A DNA stretch of 64,000 nt from Ophioderma brevispina (Eukaryota; Echinodermata; Ophiuroidea; Amphilepidida; Ophiodermatidae), in assembly GCA_023653785.1 (NCBI GenBank), contig JAMKCH010084952.1, positions 1 through 64,000 on the forward strand, given 5' to 3'. Below, piece after piece: positions 52,201-60,860 of the stretch. Made by a program: the position numbers and the translations under genes. The notes under the pieces were generated by a model, which had not been told where the DNA came from, made no database searches, and saw only the letters and a program-made list of their open reading frames with translations. Numbering within the stretch: the first letter of the stretch is position 1; the number at the start of each line of letters is the position of its first letter.

Positions 52201-55200
52201 TGGACCCCCTTGTCAATTTAGATTCATTATTTGCGTATTCGTACGTTTGGTCTTTTTTTTTTATCATAGAACAAAATTATGTCCGAAGTTCTAAATTCGT
52301 GGGCACATGGTGTCTAGTATTTTATTGTGCACTATTATGAACGCGATTACCTAATTATATAATTTGTGCGCCATGCGGACGAAGAGGAACTCCGGGGAGG
52401 AACTTATAGGTGAGTGCTCGGAATATAGGAGGTTTGGAGCGAAGATTGAAGCTATTACAATTGAAGGGAAGGTAAAGCGTCTTCGGGATGTTTTGTTCTT
52501 AAGTATCTATATGAAGCTCGGTACCAACCGTACCATAGCCAAATTAAAAATAACCTTAAGTCCGCCTCAATACTTTTAAGGAGACCAATGCAGCGAGAAA
52601 CTCATACATAATTATACCTGGAGGCGTATGCTTAGTTTTCCAACTGTACCCGTTAGCGAGTGTATACCGATTCAAAGGCAATCCATTTGAAATTATGATT
52701 TTTAGAAATTGCTTTATCTATGAAGGAGCTACTCTTTGAATACACTGTAAAATTTCAAATTAGCGGTAGTAACTTCCACAATTTACTTCAAAGTAATGAG
52801 TGGTGTGTTTACTTATATAAACTAAAGCAGAGGCAACGACATGTCACAAGCGTCCCCAATTGGTCATAATTTTAGGCACATTGTGCGGTGAACACCCTTA
52901 GCATACTCGGCCGCACTCGCCAGCGCCGGCCGGTCACGTAAGCGATGCCAGTGTTGTACAAAGGGTGAGATAACTTGGTTTATTTTCATTTCATTCGTTT
53001 GTTCCAGATTTCCCTTATCGTTATATCCTCTTTCCTTTGTAGAGGAGGTAGCCTGTGGATTATTGATTTTACTTGTTTTATTTTAAACTTTTTTTTTTCA
53101 TTTAAATCGTTGTGCAGTTCATGCTTAGTGAATTTTCATGTGCGCTTCCAATAAATTCGAACACTGCACTGCAATTAATTCGGACGCGTCGGCTTTCGAT
53201 GATTAGAGTGTCAATTACTTTTCCACAGGAAACTGAGTGACAACCCGATGCAGAAGACTACAATTTCGTATAATTTGTGTTGTGAGCGGATACTTCCATA
53301 GTGAAACATGTGGAATGTCTTAAGTATAATGTAACCTCAACCCTTCAAGTGCTTATCAATAAAATTCCATAATACATTATAACACGGTCGTGTTAACGAG
53401 TGTTTTATGATGGCCGTGTTATGCAGTGTTTGTCCGCCGTGTTAACCGATTTGAGTGAGCGCGGTCCATAAATCCCTCACACATACACTGGAGGAAGGCT
53501 TAGTTTTCCGATCGATGTCACACTCGTGTTATACATTCAATATCAACCAAATCCAACCCCCGGCTTTTAACACGGAATTAACACCCGTTCAAATGCGTGT
53601 TAGGTGGTCACTATCACTGACGGTATGACGACTGCCTTTTGATTTTGTGCTTATAGTTTACATGTAGTTGGGCATGGAAGAGTGAATGGAATTTTTGGTT
53701 AAAGTAAAAATGCAATGTTTTGCTCTTACCCAATTTTCTGTTCATCATTTGCCTGACAAGTAAGCAAACCCAATATGCAAATAAGCAGAGCATTGGAATT
53801 TTGCGTAATTGTGGGATAATTGGCTATTAATATCTGTACCCTGCAAACTACATTGCTAAAATGTGTATTTGTAATTATAATCGACATCCCCTCAACATTG
53901 TACTTACCAGCAGAGCTGGAAATGCCATCCCTGAATAGTGCCACTTCATCACAAAAATGACCTCTCACTTGATTGCCTGAACCGAAGGAACATAAGCCAC
54001 GATCAGTGATTCACCCGAAATATTCAAAATATGAAATTTGCAGTACTAGCTTAAAATCAAAGTTTAAGTCTGTAAATAATTTTCATAAGTTAATTTTAAA
54101 CCAACTGAAGAATTGCCAGAAAAGGAAGAAAACGGCAGCTTTCAAAGATTTTACCTTATTGGAATCACGTGTTGTATTAAGTGTCCGTTCGGACAGTAAT
54201 TGCTAAAATATCGGATTCTGTGCTTATTAGTTGCTTCTGGTCTTACATTTGCAGGGTATGTTAGGGTCCCGGTACTTGTTAGTTGTTACGACATGATAAA
54301 TAAATTTTGAAGATTTTTTTCGATTTTCTGATTAGCAAATCAACGTGTGCCTTTAAATGGAAGAGCGCTGCGTGGGGCAATTTTTTCGGCTATTTCATAT
54401 TGGAAGGACATTTCCAGCATCCGTGGAATATTATCAGAGATCTCCGATGTTTCCTAATTAAAAAATTCCTTCTTTTTCAAAACAGACAAAACAAAAAAAC
54501 AACCTAAAACAAACAAAAACCAAATACAAAAAGAATTAAAAATATAATATTTGGAAAATTGGGGGTGCTCTTCCAAACAAATGTGTTGTTTTTTTTGCAA
54601 AACTATTTTATACATTACGTTAACTCGTAACTTGTAATGTGAAGGTGTTTTGTCCATCCTTTTGCTCATCAAGTTGTAATTTAGCCTGATCTTCTTTAGT
54701 GCCTCAGGTTACCCAGAAAACTACAAGGGCATCCTTCAATGGCTTTCAAGGTGACATACACCTGAGGAAGGTTAATACGAGCTCTATCACAGGTGGGACC
54801 ACAGCTATCGGCTATTCCATGCAGGGACTTCTGTAAATTTGGCTTCTATGCGGTTTTCCAAAATATTGTATAAGTAACCTAATTGGAGCGGTAAGAGAAT
54901 ATTTTGCTGTGATTTTTGTTACTAAGGTGGTATAGCAGTGATTTTAAGACCTTCTTCAAATTTATGAGACATTGCAGAAGTGATATGTATGACCCAGGTG
55001 TTGGGAGATAAACAGAAATCATTTACAGGTATTCACCGCTGTTTTTCTCAACTACATTACAGCTTTTGACAGGTAAATTAAAACTTAAGCCTGTGTTTCT
55101 TCTTCTCCATTTCACAACAAACATGTTGCTTTACCCATTTATTTGAATTTCCCCGAAATGTAGGAGCCAAACACGCTTCAAACCCTGACTAATGTTAAAA

Positions 55201-58200
55201 ATAATAATAATCAAGGTTTAAATTTAATCTCAAATCGTTGGCCTTTCGGGCCAAATTGCTATACTTTACAACTAAATAATTATTATTAAGACAACAGAAC
55301 ATGCACTGTGAGGCAGCAGCTTAAACAGCGCCATATTGCACATTCAACACACTACACGAAACACACACCGTATGGGTAGTTGCGCTTCACATGTTATTTT
55401 TGCCCCTTCAAATGAACCATGGAGAAGTGGTATTAAGGTTTTACTCAATTCTGTTATCCAAGAATTATGAACCTAAATTGAATTTGTATAGACATTGCTG
55501 TTTTATCACTGGGCATGATACAGAAGGTTAATTTTCATTTCCTGATTTTTCTCAACACATAACCTGTGCGACCAAGCCGCCCCTCTACAATGCAAGGTGT
55601 GTCGTGGTGGCGGGGTGGGTGTGGTTGATAACATAGAACTTTGAAAGAGCTTTAATTTGTCCCCTCAACCAGTTTTGCGTGGGTGTAGGGCTCGGGGGCG
55701 GGGGGTCAGAAGTTGTGGGTATCATTTCTTTTCAAACATACTCTGTGCACATACTATTAAATATGAAACTTAGCTAAGTTAATATGCAAAAAAAATGCCA
55801 AAGTAAATCCTTGCAATATGCTTCATCTAGGTTTGTGATATTATGAAGTTTCGTTATAAGAGTTCCCTGGATATACCACTTTACATTTACCATGTCTGCT
55901 GCTTTGGTCACTTAAAATGTTTTGAAGGGTTTTGAAGTGTCAAGTTATCCAGTAGTACACAGGTCCTTTATTTGGAATTGTGTGTTACAAAAGCTGTAAC
56001 AAAAGGCACCATATGAAAAAGACAATGTGTGCCCCTATGGGCTGAAAAGCAGGAGGACACGTAAATGTAGTGAGAAGACATGTGGTGGTGCCCCTGACCA
56101 TATGTAGTGTTTAACAGTTCATGTCCGAATCGCATAGCCTTGTCACGCATAACCCTCAATTTATCGCAAGTGGTCAAATTTTTGATATCTTAGAAAGCCT
56201 CTTTCTCTTTACCCCTCTGAAATCTTTGGACTATAGGATGTGTTTGGTTTGGATGTTATAGTCAAATGTGCCCCCAGTTTAGTCGACCAATGTTAATTTA
56301 CACATTACTCTCTGGGATTACAAAATCACCTTTTTTAGCTCCCACATAAAAACGGGTTGAAATTTATCAATCGCGCGAACTTACAATGGGGGTTTTGGGG
56401 TGATCTGAAAACTTTATTTACTAAAATCGGGTCATCTCCCTTTTAGTACTCTCTGAAAAAGGGGCACCCTTTGGTCTATCTGACTGCAATCCTTTGTAGA
56501 ACAAAGTCACCTGACCTAAAATATGTTGAATAAAAATATTTTGATTTGAATTCAGTCAACCAAGCTTATTTTGGTTACAAGAATTGTACAACCAAAGACC
56601 TTGCCTGACATTTGACATCACCCTTTTACTATTTGATTATAGGAACTCTCCTATAGCTATCGTACATCATTGTACCTTGCTGCTAGTGCAAGTGCTGAAT
56701 TCTTTGCTGATATTGCCCTGGCACCCATGGAAGCTTGCAAGGTTCGTATCCAGACTCAGCCAGGATGGGCCAACACTCTGCGAGTAGGATTCCCCAAGCT
56801 GCGGGCAGAGGAGGGAATCAGAGGGTAAGAAAGAAAATGCTGAACTGCATTTAATCATAAAGTTGAAGGCATGCTCTCCGATCTTGGTTGAAAGTTTGGT
56901 CTACTTATATCACGAAGTTTTGTAACGCACATGTATGTATCACGCTGTGCGCTCTTATACATATAATAGCATACACACCCACGTGTGTTATGATGCAGAA
57001 AGTACATGTAGTGTGTGATCGTTAAAAAAAATAATCCATCGACTATAGAATTTCAGTGCTTGTGACATATGTATAGCATTTACATGTGTTGTAACTTCAT
57101 AGATGAGTATTTATGCAACCTCCTGGGTTGGAAGATTTAAGCTAATCTTGTTTTGTATTTTATGACTGATACCAGTCATTAAATTGCCAGTGTTGTGTAA
57201 GAAGCCATGCATTGGTGCTCCTGTTTTAGGGAGAATTGATCTATAAATGTATGAATAAATGGTCATGAAAGTTTCAAATAAGTGATTTGATTTCCAGCAA
57301 AAAGAAGTAAATCCATTATATGTCTGTGTATCTGTGGTTAACCCTTAATATATTGCATGCCGTATGAGTTCCATAAGGGCTACGATGATGTAACTTGGTG
57401 GAAAGGAGGGGGTGGGGTGGGGTGATATGTTGGTGACCTCATGTGACCTTGGTGACCTCATGTGACCTTTGGCTGGTCAAAATGTTAACCCTAATATATT
57501 GCATGCCGTGTGAGTTCCGTAAGGGCTACGATGAGGTAACTTGGTGGAGAGGAGGGGCGGGGTGGGTGGCATGTTGGTGACCTCATGTGACCTTCATGAC
57601 CTCGCGTGACCTTTGACCCCCCTATTCATAAACTGTGACGGCAGACTACACTCGCGGTCCCCGATGTATTTTTTTTTTGGTGTGTGTGTGTGTACCATTT
57701 TAGTAAAATCAGTATTGCTGATGTTGCAGGTTCTACAAGGGTCTACCTCCACTTTGGCTGCGACAAATCCCATACACAATGATGAAATTTGCCTGTTTTG
57801 AGAGAACAGTGGAGGCTCTGTACAAATATGTTGTACCCAAACCAAGGTCTGACTGCTCCAAACCAGAACAGCTGGTTATTACCTTTATAGCTGGATACAT
57901 AGGCAAGTATTCTCTCATGCTACGACATTTTGCTTACATGAATTAAAGCAATAATCAGCAATTTTTATGAGTACAGCCGACTGTTTTTTTTGTCATGATT
58001 GCAAGTTTTCAGATATTATGCACAATTCTGAAGTTTTATTTGAGGTAGAATCACTATTTTTATATCATTAAGCAACATTCATAAAAGCAGTACTTCATAG
58101 AATGTGATTGTTGTGAAAAAAAGATGAGTACGGTACAAATTAATGGGCCGAGCTTACTGGACTGATCAGAATTGGCCAGAGTTGGACCGGATCGGATCTG

Positions 58201-60860
58201 GATTGACATCAGTAAAATTCATCTACCTTGCCAATTTAATGACCGATTAAAAAATATCAACAATTGCATGTGTGTGTGCTCCAATTCTATTTACCACGCC
58301 CGAGCTTCAAGTGGTGATGGATCGCAAAATCGATTGGCATTCTGCATTGTGGGAAAAAAGCTCTATTTTAAACACGCTAAAACCTCAAATCGGGAAATTA
58401 AGGGCGTTGTGTCTTGTTAATCATTTTGCCCAACTTTGATTTCCTGACTGCATTGTGTTAACATGACTAAATGGGTAGATATTTTATGTTGCTTCTTAGT
58501 TTGATAATTGACAAAGAATAGATGAATGGCCAGCCGGCTCTTTTGGTTGCATTTGAACAAGTTATATGATCTTCTTTTACAAAGGAGTTCAGCACTGAAG
58601 AGTGGGATTGATTATTTTGAAAGTAGAAATTCATTTTGTTCAGAATGAAAGAATACCAATTTTGTTAACTGCTGTGTAATCATTTCATTGTAGTGTGCAA
58701 CTTTGAAGTAATTCTCTTGCATTCATATCTTCTCATTTCAGCTGGTGTATTCTGTGCTATAGTGTCACATCCTGCTGACACTGTGGTGTCTAAGCTTAAC
58801 CAGGATACGGGTAGCACACCCATTGAGGCAGCACGCAAGCTCGGCATGGCTGGTATGTATACGTAAATGGAAATTTATCACAGTTGTGGATGTTTATATA
58901 CTTATCACATTAGGTTGTGGACAATTGTTAGGTCATCCTATTTTTTCAGGAAAACCTTATGGCAGCATTATTTGTGAGTGATCTAAACTTTGTGTAAGGT
59001 TTTAGTGCAGTGATAGCTCAGGTTCATACTTGGAATGTGTATGTATGGAATTATAGGACTTTGGGTATGGATGTGGCAGTCATTTGGGGTCATTTCAGGT
59101 CATTACTAGTGCATGTGGTACCCACTTTGGCAAAAATTCTGTCAAGATTTTTAAGTGTCTGATCAACTTTCATATTTGGAATGCTTATATTGTATTCAAA
59201 GCAAGGACTTTATATTTAGGGTAGTGATATGGAGGATTTAGGGGTCCTATATGTTGTATACTAGTGGACTTTTAGATAAGACTAACAACACACTTCCTTA
59301 GATCCGCTCCTGGGGTGGCATACGTCAGGTACTTATGAGGATGTCAACATTCTCATAACAGTACCCTGCAGCCGCCCAGCAACACTGTCAATGTTGTGGA
59401 CCATCGGGAGTGCTTGAGTCATTGGTGTGTGATAGAAATATACCTCCAACGTGAGCAAAATTGTGCCCTGTGTGATATGAATGCCCAGTAGAAGTGCCTG
59501 TTTGTACAGTGTTCTACTGTGGGAGCAGTGTGCTTTTATAATGGGTGTTTGTTGTATAACATGCAGGACCAAGCTTGTGATGGGGACAGACTTTAAATAC
59601 TCAGTAACTTTGTATGTAAAATAAGTACCATACCATTGAAATTCTTGTATACATAGAGTAAATACCATGAATTTCCATTTGCATTATAAATACTTAATTA
59701 TAATTAAACACCAAGAATTTCTTCACTATATGACATATTGCTTAAGTATATTTTAACTCAGTTGTATTGCCAATTTTCATTTGTGCAAGATACAGTGATC
59801 ATAAAAATGTGTAACTGTTGAAATGCTTCAGACAGTTTGCCATTACTGGAAGAAGTTGAACAATTCTTCAGCAATAATCATTTACTAGAAAGACAAAATG
59901 CAAGGTTCCGTAAAGTCTTCATGAAGTACTCTGCACTCATTTGTGCTTTCTCGTAAAGTTAGACCAAAAAGTAGAGAAAGTAGTAGTTGGCCAAATCTGT
60001 GCAATGAATTGCACAATGTTGTCACAAAATGTCTGCAAGTGTTGGGGAAGGGAGCTCAACAAATAAACACCTTACAGTTGAAGGCAGAAAAAGTTCACAT
60101 TTTAGTACTTATTGTTCGTACTTCAGCTTGGACCATCTCAAATGTCAATCTGATTTATTCTTTGACTGTCAATATGTGATGTCTCTTGACCAAAATAAAA
60201 TTTGAGTTGACATTTGATTAATAAGTCTGAAGAAGAGAAGATATCAGTAACTTCCCACAATGCATTGCTTCCATTGGAAGTTTTTGTACAGGTTGTCGTG
60301 TGAATCGTTACAGATCGAAACATTCTTAAAATGCAAATTTGTGATCAGTACTGTCAATTTAGCTATGTTTCATCACTAACGATTCACATCAGTACCTGTA
60401 CAAAAACCGCCATTGGAAGCAATGCATTGTGGGAAGCTACTGAAATCTTCTCTTAGTCTGAAGCATGGTTTAATTCAACCAAATGGTGAGAGGAAGTCAT
60501 TACAAAATTGGTGCTTTTTTTAAACCCAATCTCCTACAAAACCAGTCTTGTTGGGGGTGGAGGTGGCCCCTTTATGAAGATTTGAGATAATGTAAATGTT
60601 AGTGTGCTTGTAATATTGGATTTACAAAAGCTGAAGGCTTCTCATTATCTCAGTCAATGCTGATTGCCACCTTCTGTCAATTTTCAGGTTTATGGAAGGG
60701 TCTCTTCCCACGTATCATCATGATTGGTACACTGACTGCCCTACAATGGTTCATCTATGATTCGGTTAAGGTGTACTTCAAGCTGCCACGTCCACCACCA
60801 CCTGAAATGCCAGAGTCTCTCCGGCGTAAACTTGAGGCCAAGACAGCCGCAACCAACTAA
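25043..60860 (+). CDS. SLC25A3: Mitochondrial phosphate carrier, whole gene span (seven coding exons)
   Basis: SLC25A3 imports inorganic phosphate with protons into the mitochondrial matrix for ATP synthesis. It acts in the inner membrane as a six-helix carrier of the SLC25 family. The exons add up to 1110 nt (369 residues plus stop), close to the usual length of about 360. The three family signatures are visible, one per repeat: PLDLVK in exon 2, PMEACK in exon 4 and PADTVVSK in exon 6. Phases agree at each junction (1, 0, 0, 2, 1, 1). The N-terminal 55 residues are a basic, Ser/Ala-rich leader, as expected of phosphate carriers with a cleaved pre-sequence. The C-terminus has the typical [15 protein letters not shown] tail (here [17 protein letters not shown]). 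Exon 3 is frame-disrupted in this sequence and intron 5 uses a GC donor. Exon-by-exon notes follow. Confidence 0.93.
30572..32420 (+). repeat. Two dispersed copies of one repeat family
   Basis: About 30572-30700 and 32268-32420 both read GACTCTGAGTAATAA, TTTGAACTGATTC, AACAATCTG, GTGTGCGTGAAGGT, GCACTGCTGTAG, GCGCGTAA and GATTAAAAATAG-like blocks. A fragment (TGATTCAAACAATCTGTTGC) recurs at 35703. The ends are not defined and no protein is encoded. Confidence 0.7.
33231..34430 (+). repeat. Ancient tandem array with a bipartite motif
   Basis: TGTCCRTTCAC starts at 33231, 33375, 33716, 34225 and 34397, with a decayed form at 33861. At 33716, 33861, 34225 and 34397 it is followed about 20-25 bp later by TGTCACATCC or a near form. 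Spacings are 144, 341, 145, 364 and 172 bp, close to one or two units of about 145-180 bp. The rest of each unit is strongly diverged, so this looks like an old minisatellite interrupted near 33470-33600 by a LINE-like tail. Confidence 0.6.
33470..33600 (+). mobile_element. LINE-like 3' tail
   Basis: Ends with GTAGAGCGCTATATTAAATG followed by CTTAATATTATTATTATT iterations. Tails ending in GAGCGCTATATAAATG plus ATT repeats are widespread at the 3' ends of CR1 or L2-like elements in invertebrates. Only about 130 bp remain. Confidence 0.5.
34808..34978. mobile_element. 171-bp MITE with CAGGCATGAGAAT ends
   Basis: The left end CAGGCATGAGAAT and the right end ATTCTCATGCCTG are perfect inverted copies. 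TTTACT flanks both sides (34802-34807 and 34979-34984). The interior has several CAGTTTTTTTT and CGCGTTTT words. No coding capacity exists. The 6-bp visible duplication may be part of a decayed octamer. Confidence 0.82.
35090..35680 (+). repeat. Duplicated repeat segments before exon 2
   Basis: About 35090-35300 and 35510-35670 are diverged direct copies (CGCGGTGAAAACAAA, TGCGCAAA, CATCG, GACACTA, CCCGGATGTCTGCT). A shorter third copy lies at about 35395-35465 (GAAAACAAACCAGGGAAAGC, CCATGGAATCCCCG). A related stretch (AGTATGGCCG, CTACGTCACAAGGCT) occurs at 32620-32660. Confidence 0.7.
35945..36066 (+). CDS. SLC25A3: SLC25A3 coding exon 2 (first carrier signature)
   Basis: The acceptor is TTTTCTCTTGTAG and the donor GTGAGT at 36067. 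The 122-nt exon completes a Glu codon with exon 1 and then encodes 40 residues ending in CAG (phase 0). It contains [20 protein letters not shown] and [15 protein letters not shown], that is, transmembrane helix 1 and the PXDXXK signature of the first repeat. The frame is clean, with no indel. Confidence 0.95.
36871..37834. mobile_element. Tc1/mariner-like element with long inverted repeats
   Basis: The ends CAGGGTGTCTCAGAAAGAA and TTCTTTCTGAGACACCCTG are exact inverted copies. The arms extend about 185 bp inward with few differences (sharing CCCTCCAGAAAC, GAAAACAAGAAAGAAAAC and TAGGGAAATAG-type blocks). TA flanks both sides (36869-36870 and 37835-37836), as expected of Tc1/mariner target choice. 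The roughly 590-bp centre has no intact transposase frame, so the copy is non-autonomous. Confidence 0.87.
42602..42665 (+). other. tRNA-like relic (tRNA-Lys-like 5' half)
   Basis: CTGGATAGCTCAGTCGGTAG followed by AGACCTTGCCTCTTAAGG resembles the acceptor, D-arm and anticodon part of tRNA-Lys. TAGCTCAGTCGG is a perfect A box, and CTCTTAA gives a CUU anticodon context. The T arm with its GGTTCGANTCC B box is missing or decayed and the acceptor stem cannot be closed. It is a pseudo-tRNA or the head of a tRNA-derived SINE rather than a functional gene. Confidence 0.5.
43217..43298. repeat. (GA)n microsatellite
   Basis: AG repeats with interspersed GACAGACAGG and GATAGAGATAG variants. Frames across it are Arg-Glu or Leu-Ser runs on either strand and are not genes. 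Confidence 0.95.
44005..44115. repeat. Pyrimidine-rich CT tract
   Basis: CCCCCATTCCCC, CTCCCTCCCTCTCTC and CTCTCTCTATCTATC blocks form a polypyrimidine stretch of about 110 bp on the + strand. No coding function is inferred. Confidence 0.85.
44530..45150. repeat. CACCATCAC-type minisatellite, about 620 bp
   Basis: Iterated CCACCATCA, CACCACCAC and CCCATCCTCTC words fill this stretch. The long frames over it on both strands encode only His-Pro-Ser-Thr or Gly-Glu-Arg low complexity and are an effect of the repeat. It starts about 60 bp downstream of the C-terminal stop of the Mutator-exonuclease relic. Confidence 0.92.
45210..48095 (-). pseudogene. Mutator-like transposase with C-terminal DEDDh exonuclease, decayed
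   Basis: The fragments read on the - strand, with frame jumps between them. Near 48060-47890: [24 protein letters not shown]. Near 47885-47800: SFDMGWQKG and [11 protein letters not shown]. Near 47660-47570: [19 protein letters not shown]. At 47185-47030: [28 protein letters not shown] and [12 protein letters not shown]. These are hallmarks of the Mutator-like transposase domain family of invertebrates. Downstream comes a DEDDh exonuclease: VIFDLETTC (motif I, about 46760), LPTGEVV and YQITGI (about 46215-46160), a GHN..VFDTP motif II (about 45750) and AHDALEDV (motif III, about 45560). The end reads [13 protein letters not shown] and stops at 45210. Splice-like junctions divide it into three exons (48095-46724, 46286-46048, 45782-45210). 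Several stops and single-base shifts break it. Terminal inverted repeats were not found. Confidence 0.8.
54708..54890 (+). CDS. SLC25A3: SLC25A3 coding exon 3, frame-disrupted as sequenced
   Basis: Lies between an acceptor (TTTAGTGCCTCAG) and a donor (GTAAGA at 54891), and is exactly 183 nt, the length needed to join exons 2 and 4 in frame. Protein words of the carrier's second and third helices appear in switching frames: [42 protein letters not shown]. Fixing the frame needs several one- or two-base indels, for example an extra C after GGACTT near 54831 and a missing base near 54871. Because gains and losses cancel, the length stays correct. Exons 2 and 4-7 have none. In vertebrates this exon exists in two mutually exclusive versions; I see only this one. 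It is either sequence error or a decayed alternative exon whose working partner I missed. Confidence 0.7.
54891..56642 (+). other. SLC25A3 intron 3 (1.75 kb)
   Basis: A GT-AG intron (GTAAGA ... TTATAG). No repeat or gene is recognised apart from a G-rich stretch at 55595-55705. Confidence 0.7.
56643..56824 (+). CDS. SLC25A3: SLC25A3 coding exon 4 (second carrier signature)
   Basis: The acceptor is at 56641-56642 and the donor GTAAGA at 56825. The 182-nt exon starts in phase 0 and ends in phase 2. It encodes [20 protein letters not shown], then [20 protein letters not shown] and [20 protein letters not shown]. The [10 protein letters not shown] block is the second-repeat PX[DE]XX[KR] signature, and [20 protein letters not shown] is near-invariant in phosphate carriers. 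Replacement of the usual Ala-Ala-Lys by Ala-Cys-Lys is a minor variation. Confidence 0.96.
56825..57729 (+). other. SLC25A3 intron 4 with a 146-bp tandem duplication
   Basis: A GT-AG intron. Two copies of a 146-bp unit start at GTTAACCCT (57338 and 57484) and share ATATATTGCATGCCGT, AAGGGCTACGATGA, TAACTTGGTGGA and GTTGGTGACCTCATGTGACC. Within each unit TGACCTCATGTGACCTT-like words are themselves repeated, giving a cluster of TGACCT half-sites. Confidence 0.8.
57730..57902 (+). CDS. SLC25A3: SLC25A3 coding exon 5, ends at a GC splice donor
   Basis: The acceptor is GATGTTGCAG and the exon is 173 nt. It completes a Gly codon and encodes [20 protein letters not shown], then [20 protein letters not shown] and [15 protein letters not shown], the matrix loop and helices 4-5 of the carrier. 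The exon must end at ATAG so that the next exon's CTGGTG gives Ala-Gly-Val; the following bases are GCAAGT, a GC donor. Using the next GT (57907) would break the frame. GC-AG introns are a minor natural class, and AG/GCAAGT is their usual context. Confidence 0.95.
57903..58741 (+). other. SLC25A3 intron 5 (839 bp, GC-AG)
   Basis: Starts GCAAGT and ends CATTTCAG. No repeat or gene is recognised inside. Confidence 0.85.
58742..58852 (+). CDS. SLC25A3: SLC25A3 coding exon 6 (third carrier signature)
   Basis: The acceptor is TCTCATTTCAG and the donor GTATGT at 58853. The 111-nt exon, phase 1 in and phase 1 out, encodes [20 protein letters not shown] then [30 protein letters not shown] is the third-repeat signature, with Pro-Ala-Asp and Lys in place. 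Confidence 0.96.
58853..60687 (+). other. SLC25A3 intron 6 (1.8 kb)
   Basis: A GT-AG intron (GTATGT ... TCAATTTTCAG). It contains one inverted-repeat element (60225-60463, listed separately). No gene is recognised. Confidence 0.8.
60225..60463. mobile_element. Inverted-repeat MITE in intron 6
   Basis: Arms of about 85 bp (60228-60310 and about 60377-60460) are inverted copies. They share AGAGAAGAT, CTTCCCACAATGCATTGCTT, TTTTTGTACAGGT and GTGAATCGTTA. The loop is about 65 bp. The short length and lack of coding capacity fit a MITE; no target duplication was resolved. Confidence 0.78.
60688..60860 (+). CDS. SLC25A3: SLC25A3 coding exon 7 and stop
   Basis: The acceptor is TTTTCAG. The exon completes a Gly codon, then encodes [40 protein letters not shown] and [16 protein letters not shown] before TAA. 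This is helix 6 and the conserved proline-rich C-terminal tail of the phosphate carrier. Confidence 0.97.

Larger units (their letters stand above)
36067..54707 (+). other. SLC25A3 intron 2 (18.6 kb)
   Basis: A GT-AG intron holding a Tc1/mariner-like foldback, a tRNA-like relic, microsatellites and the Mutator-exonuclease relic listed separately. Other small features are an 18-bp perfect palindrome CCCATGGAATTCCATGGG (40204-40221), poly(G) runs near 41470 and 51155, and a cluster of AACACG / CGTGTT words at 53380-53610 (including AACACGGTCGTGTT). I found no second copy of exon 3 by eye. From 48.1 to 53.3 kb I see nothing I can name. Confidence 0.7.

Noticed and set aside
59333..59668. 111-codon frame on the - strand within SLC25A3 intron 6
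   Set aside because: No domain or splice support, and it lies antisense in an intron with no sign of a nested gene.
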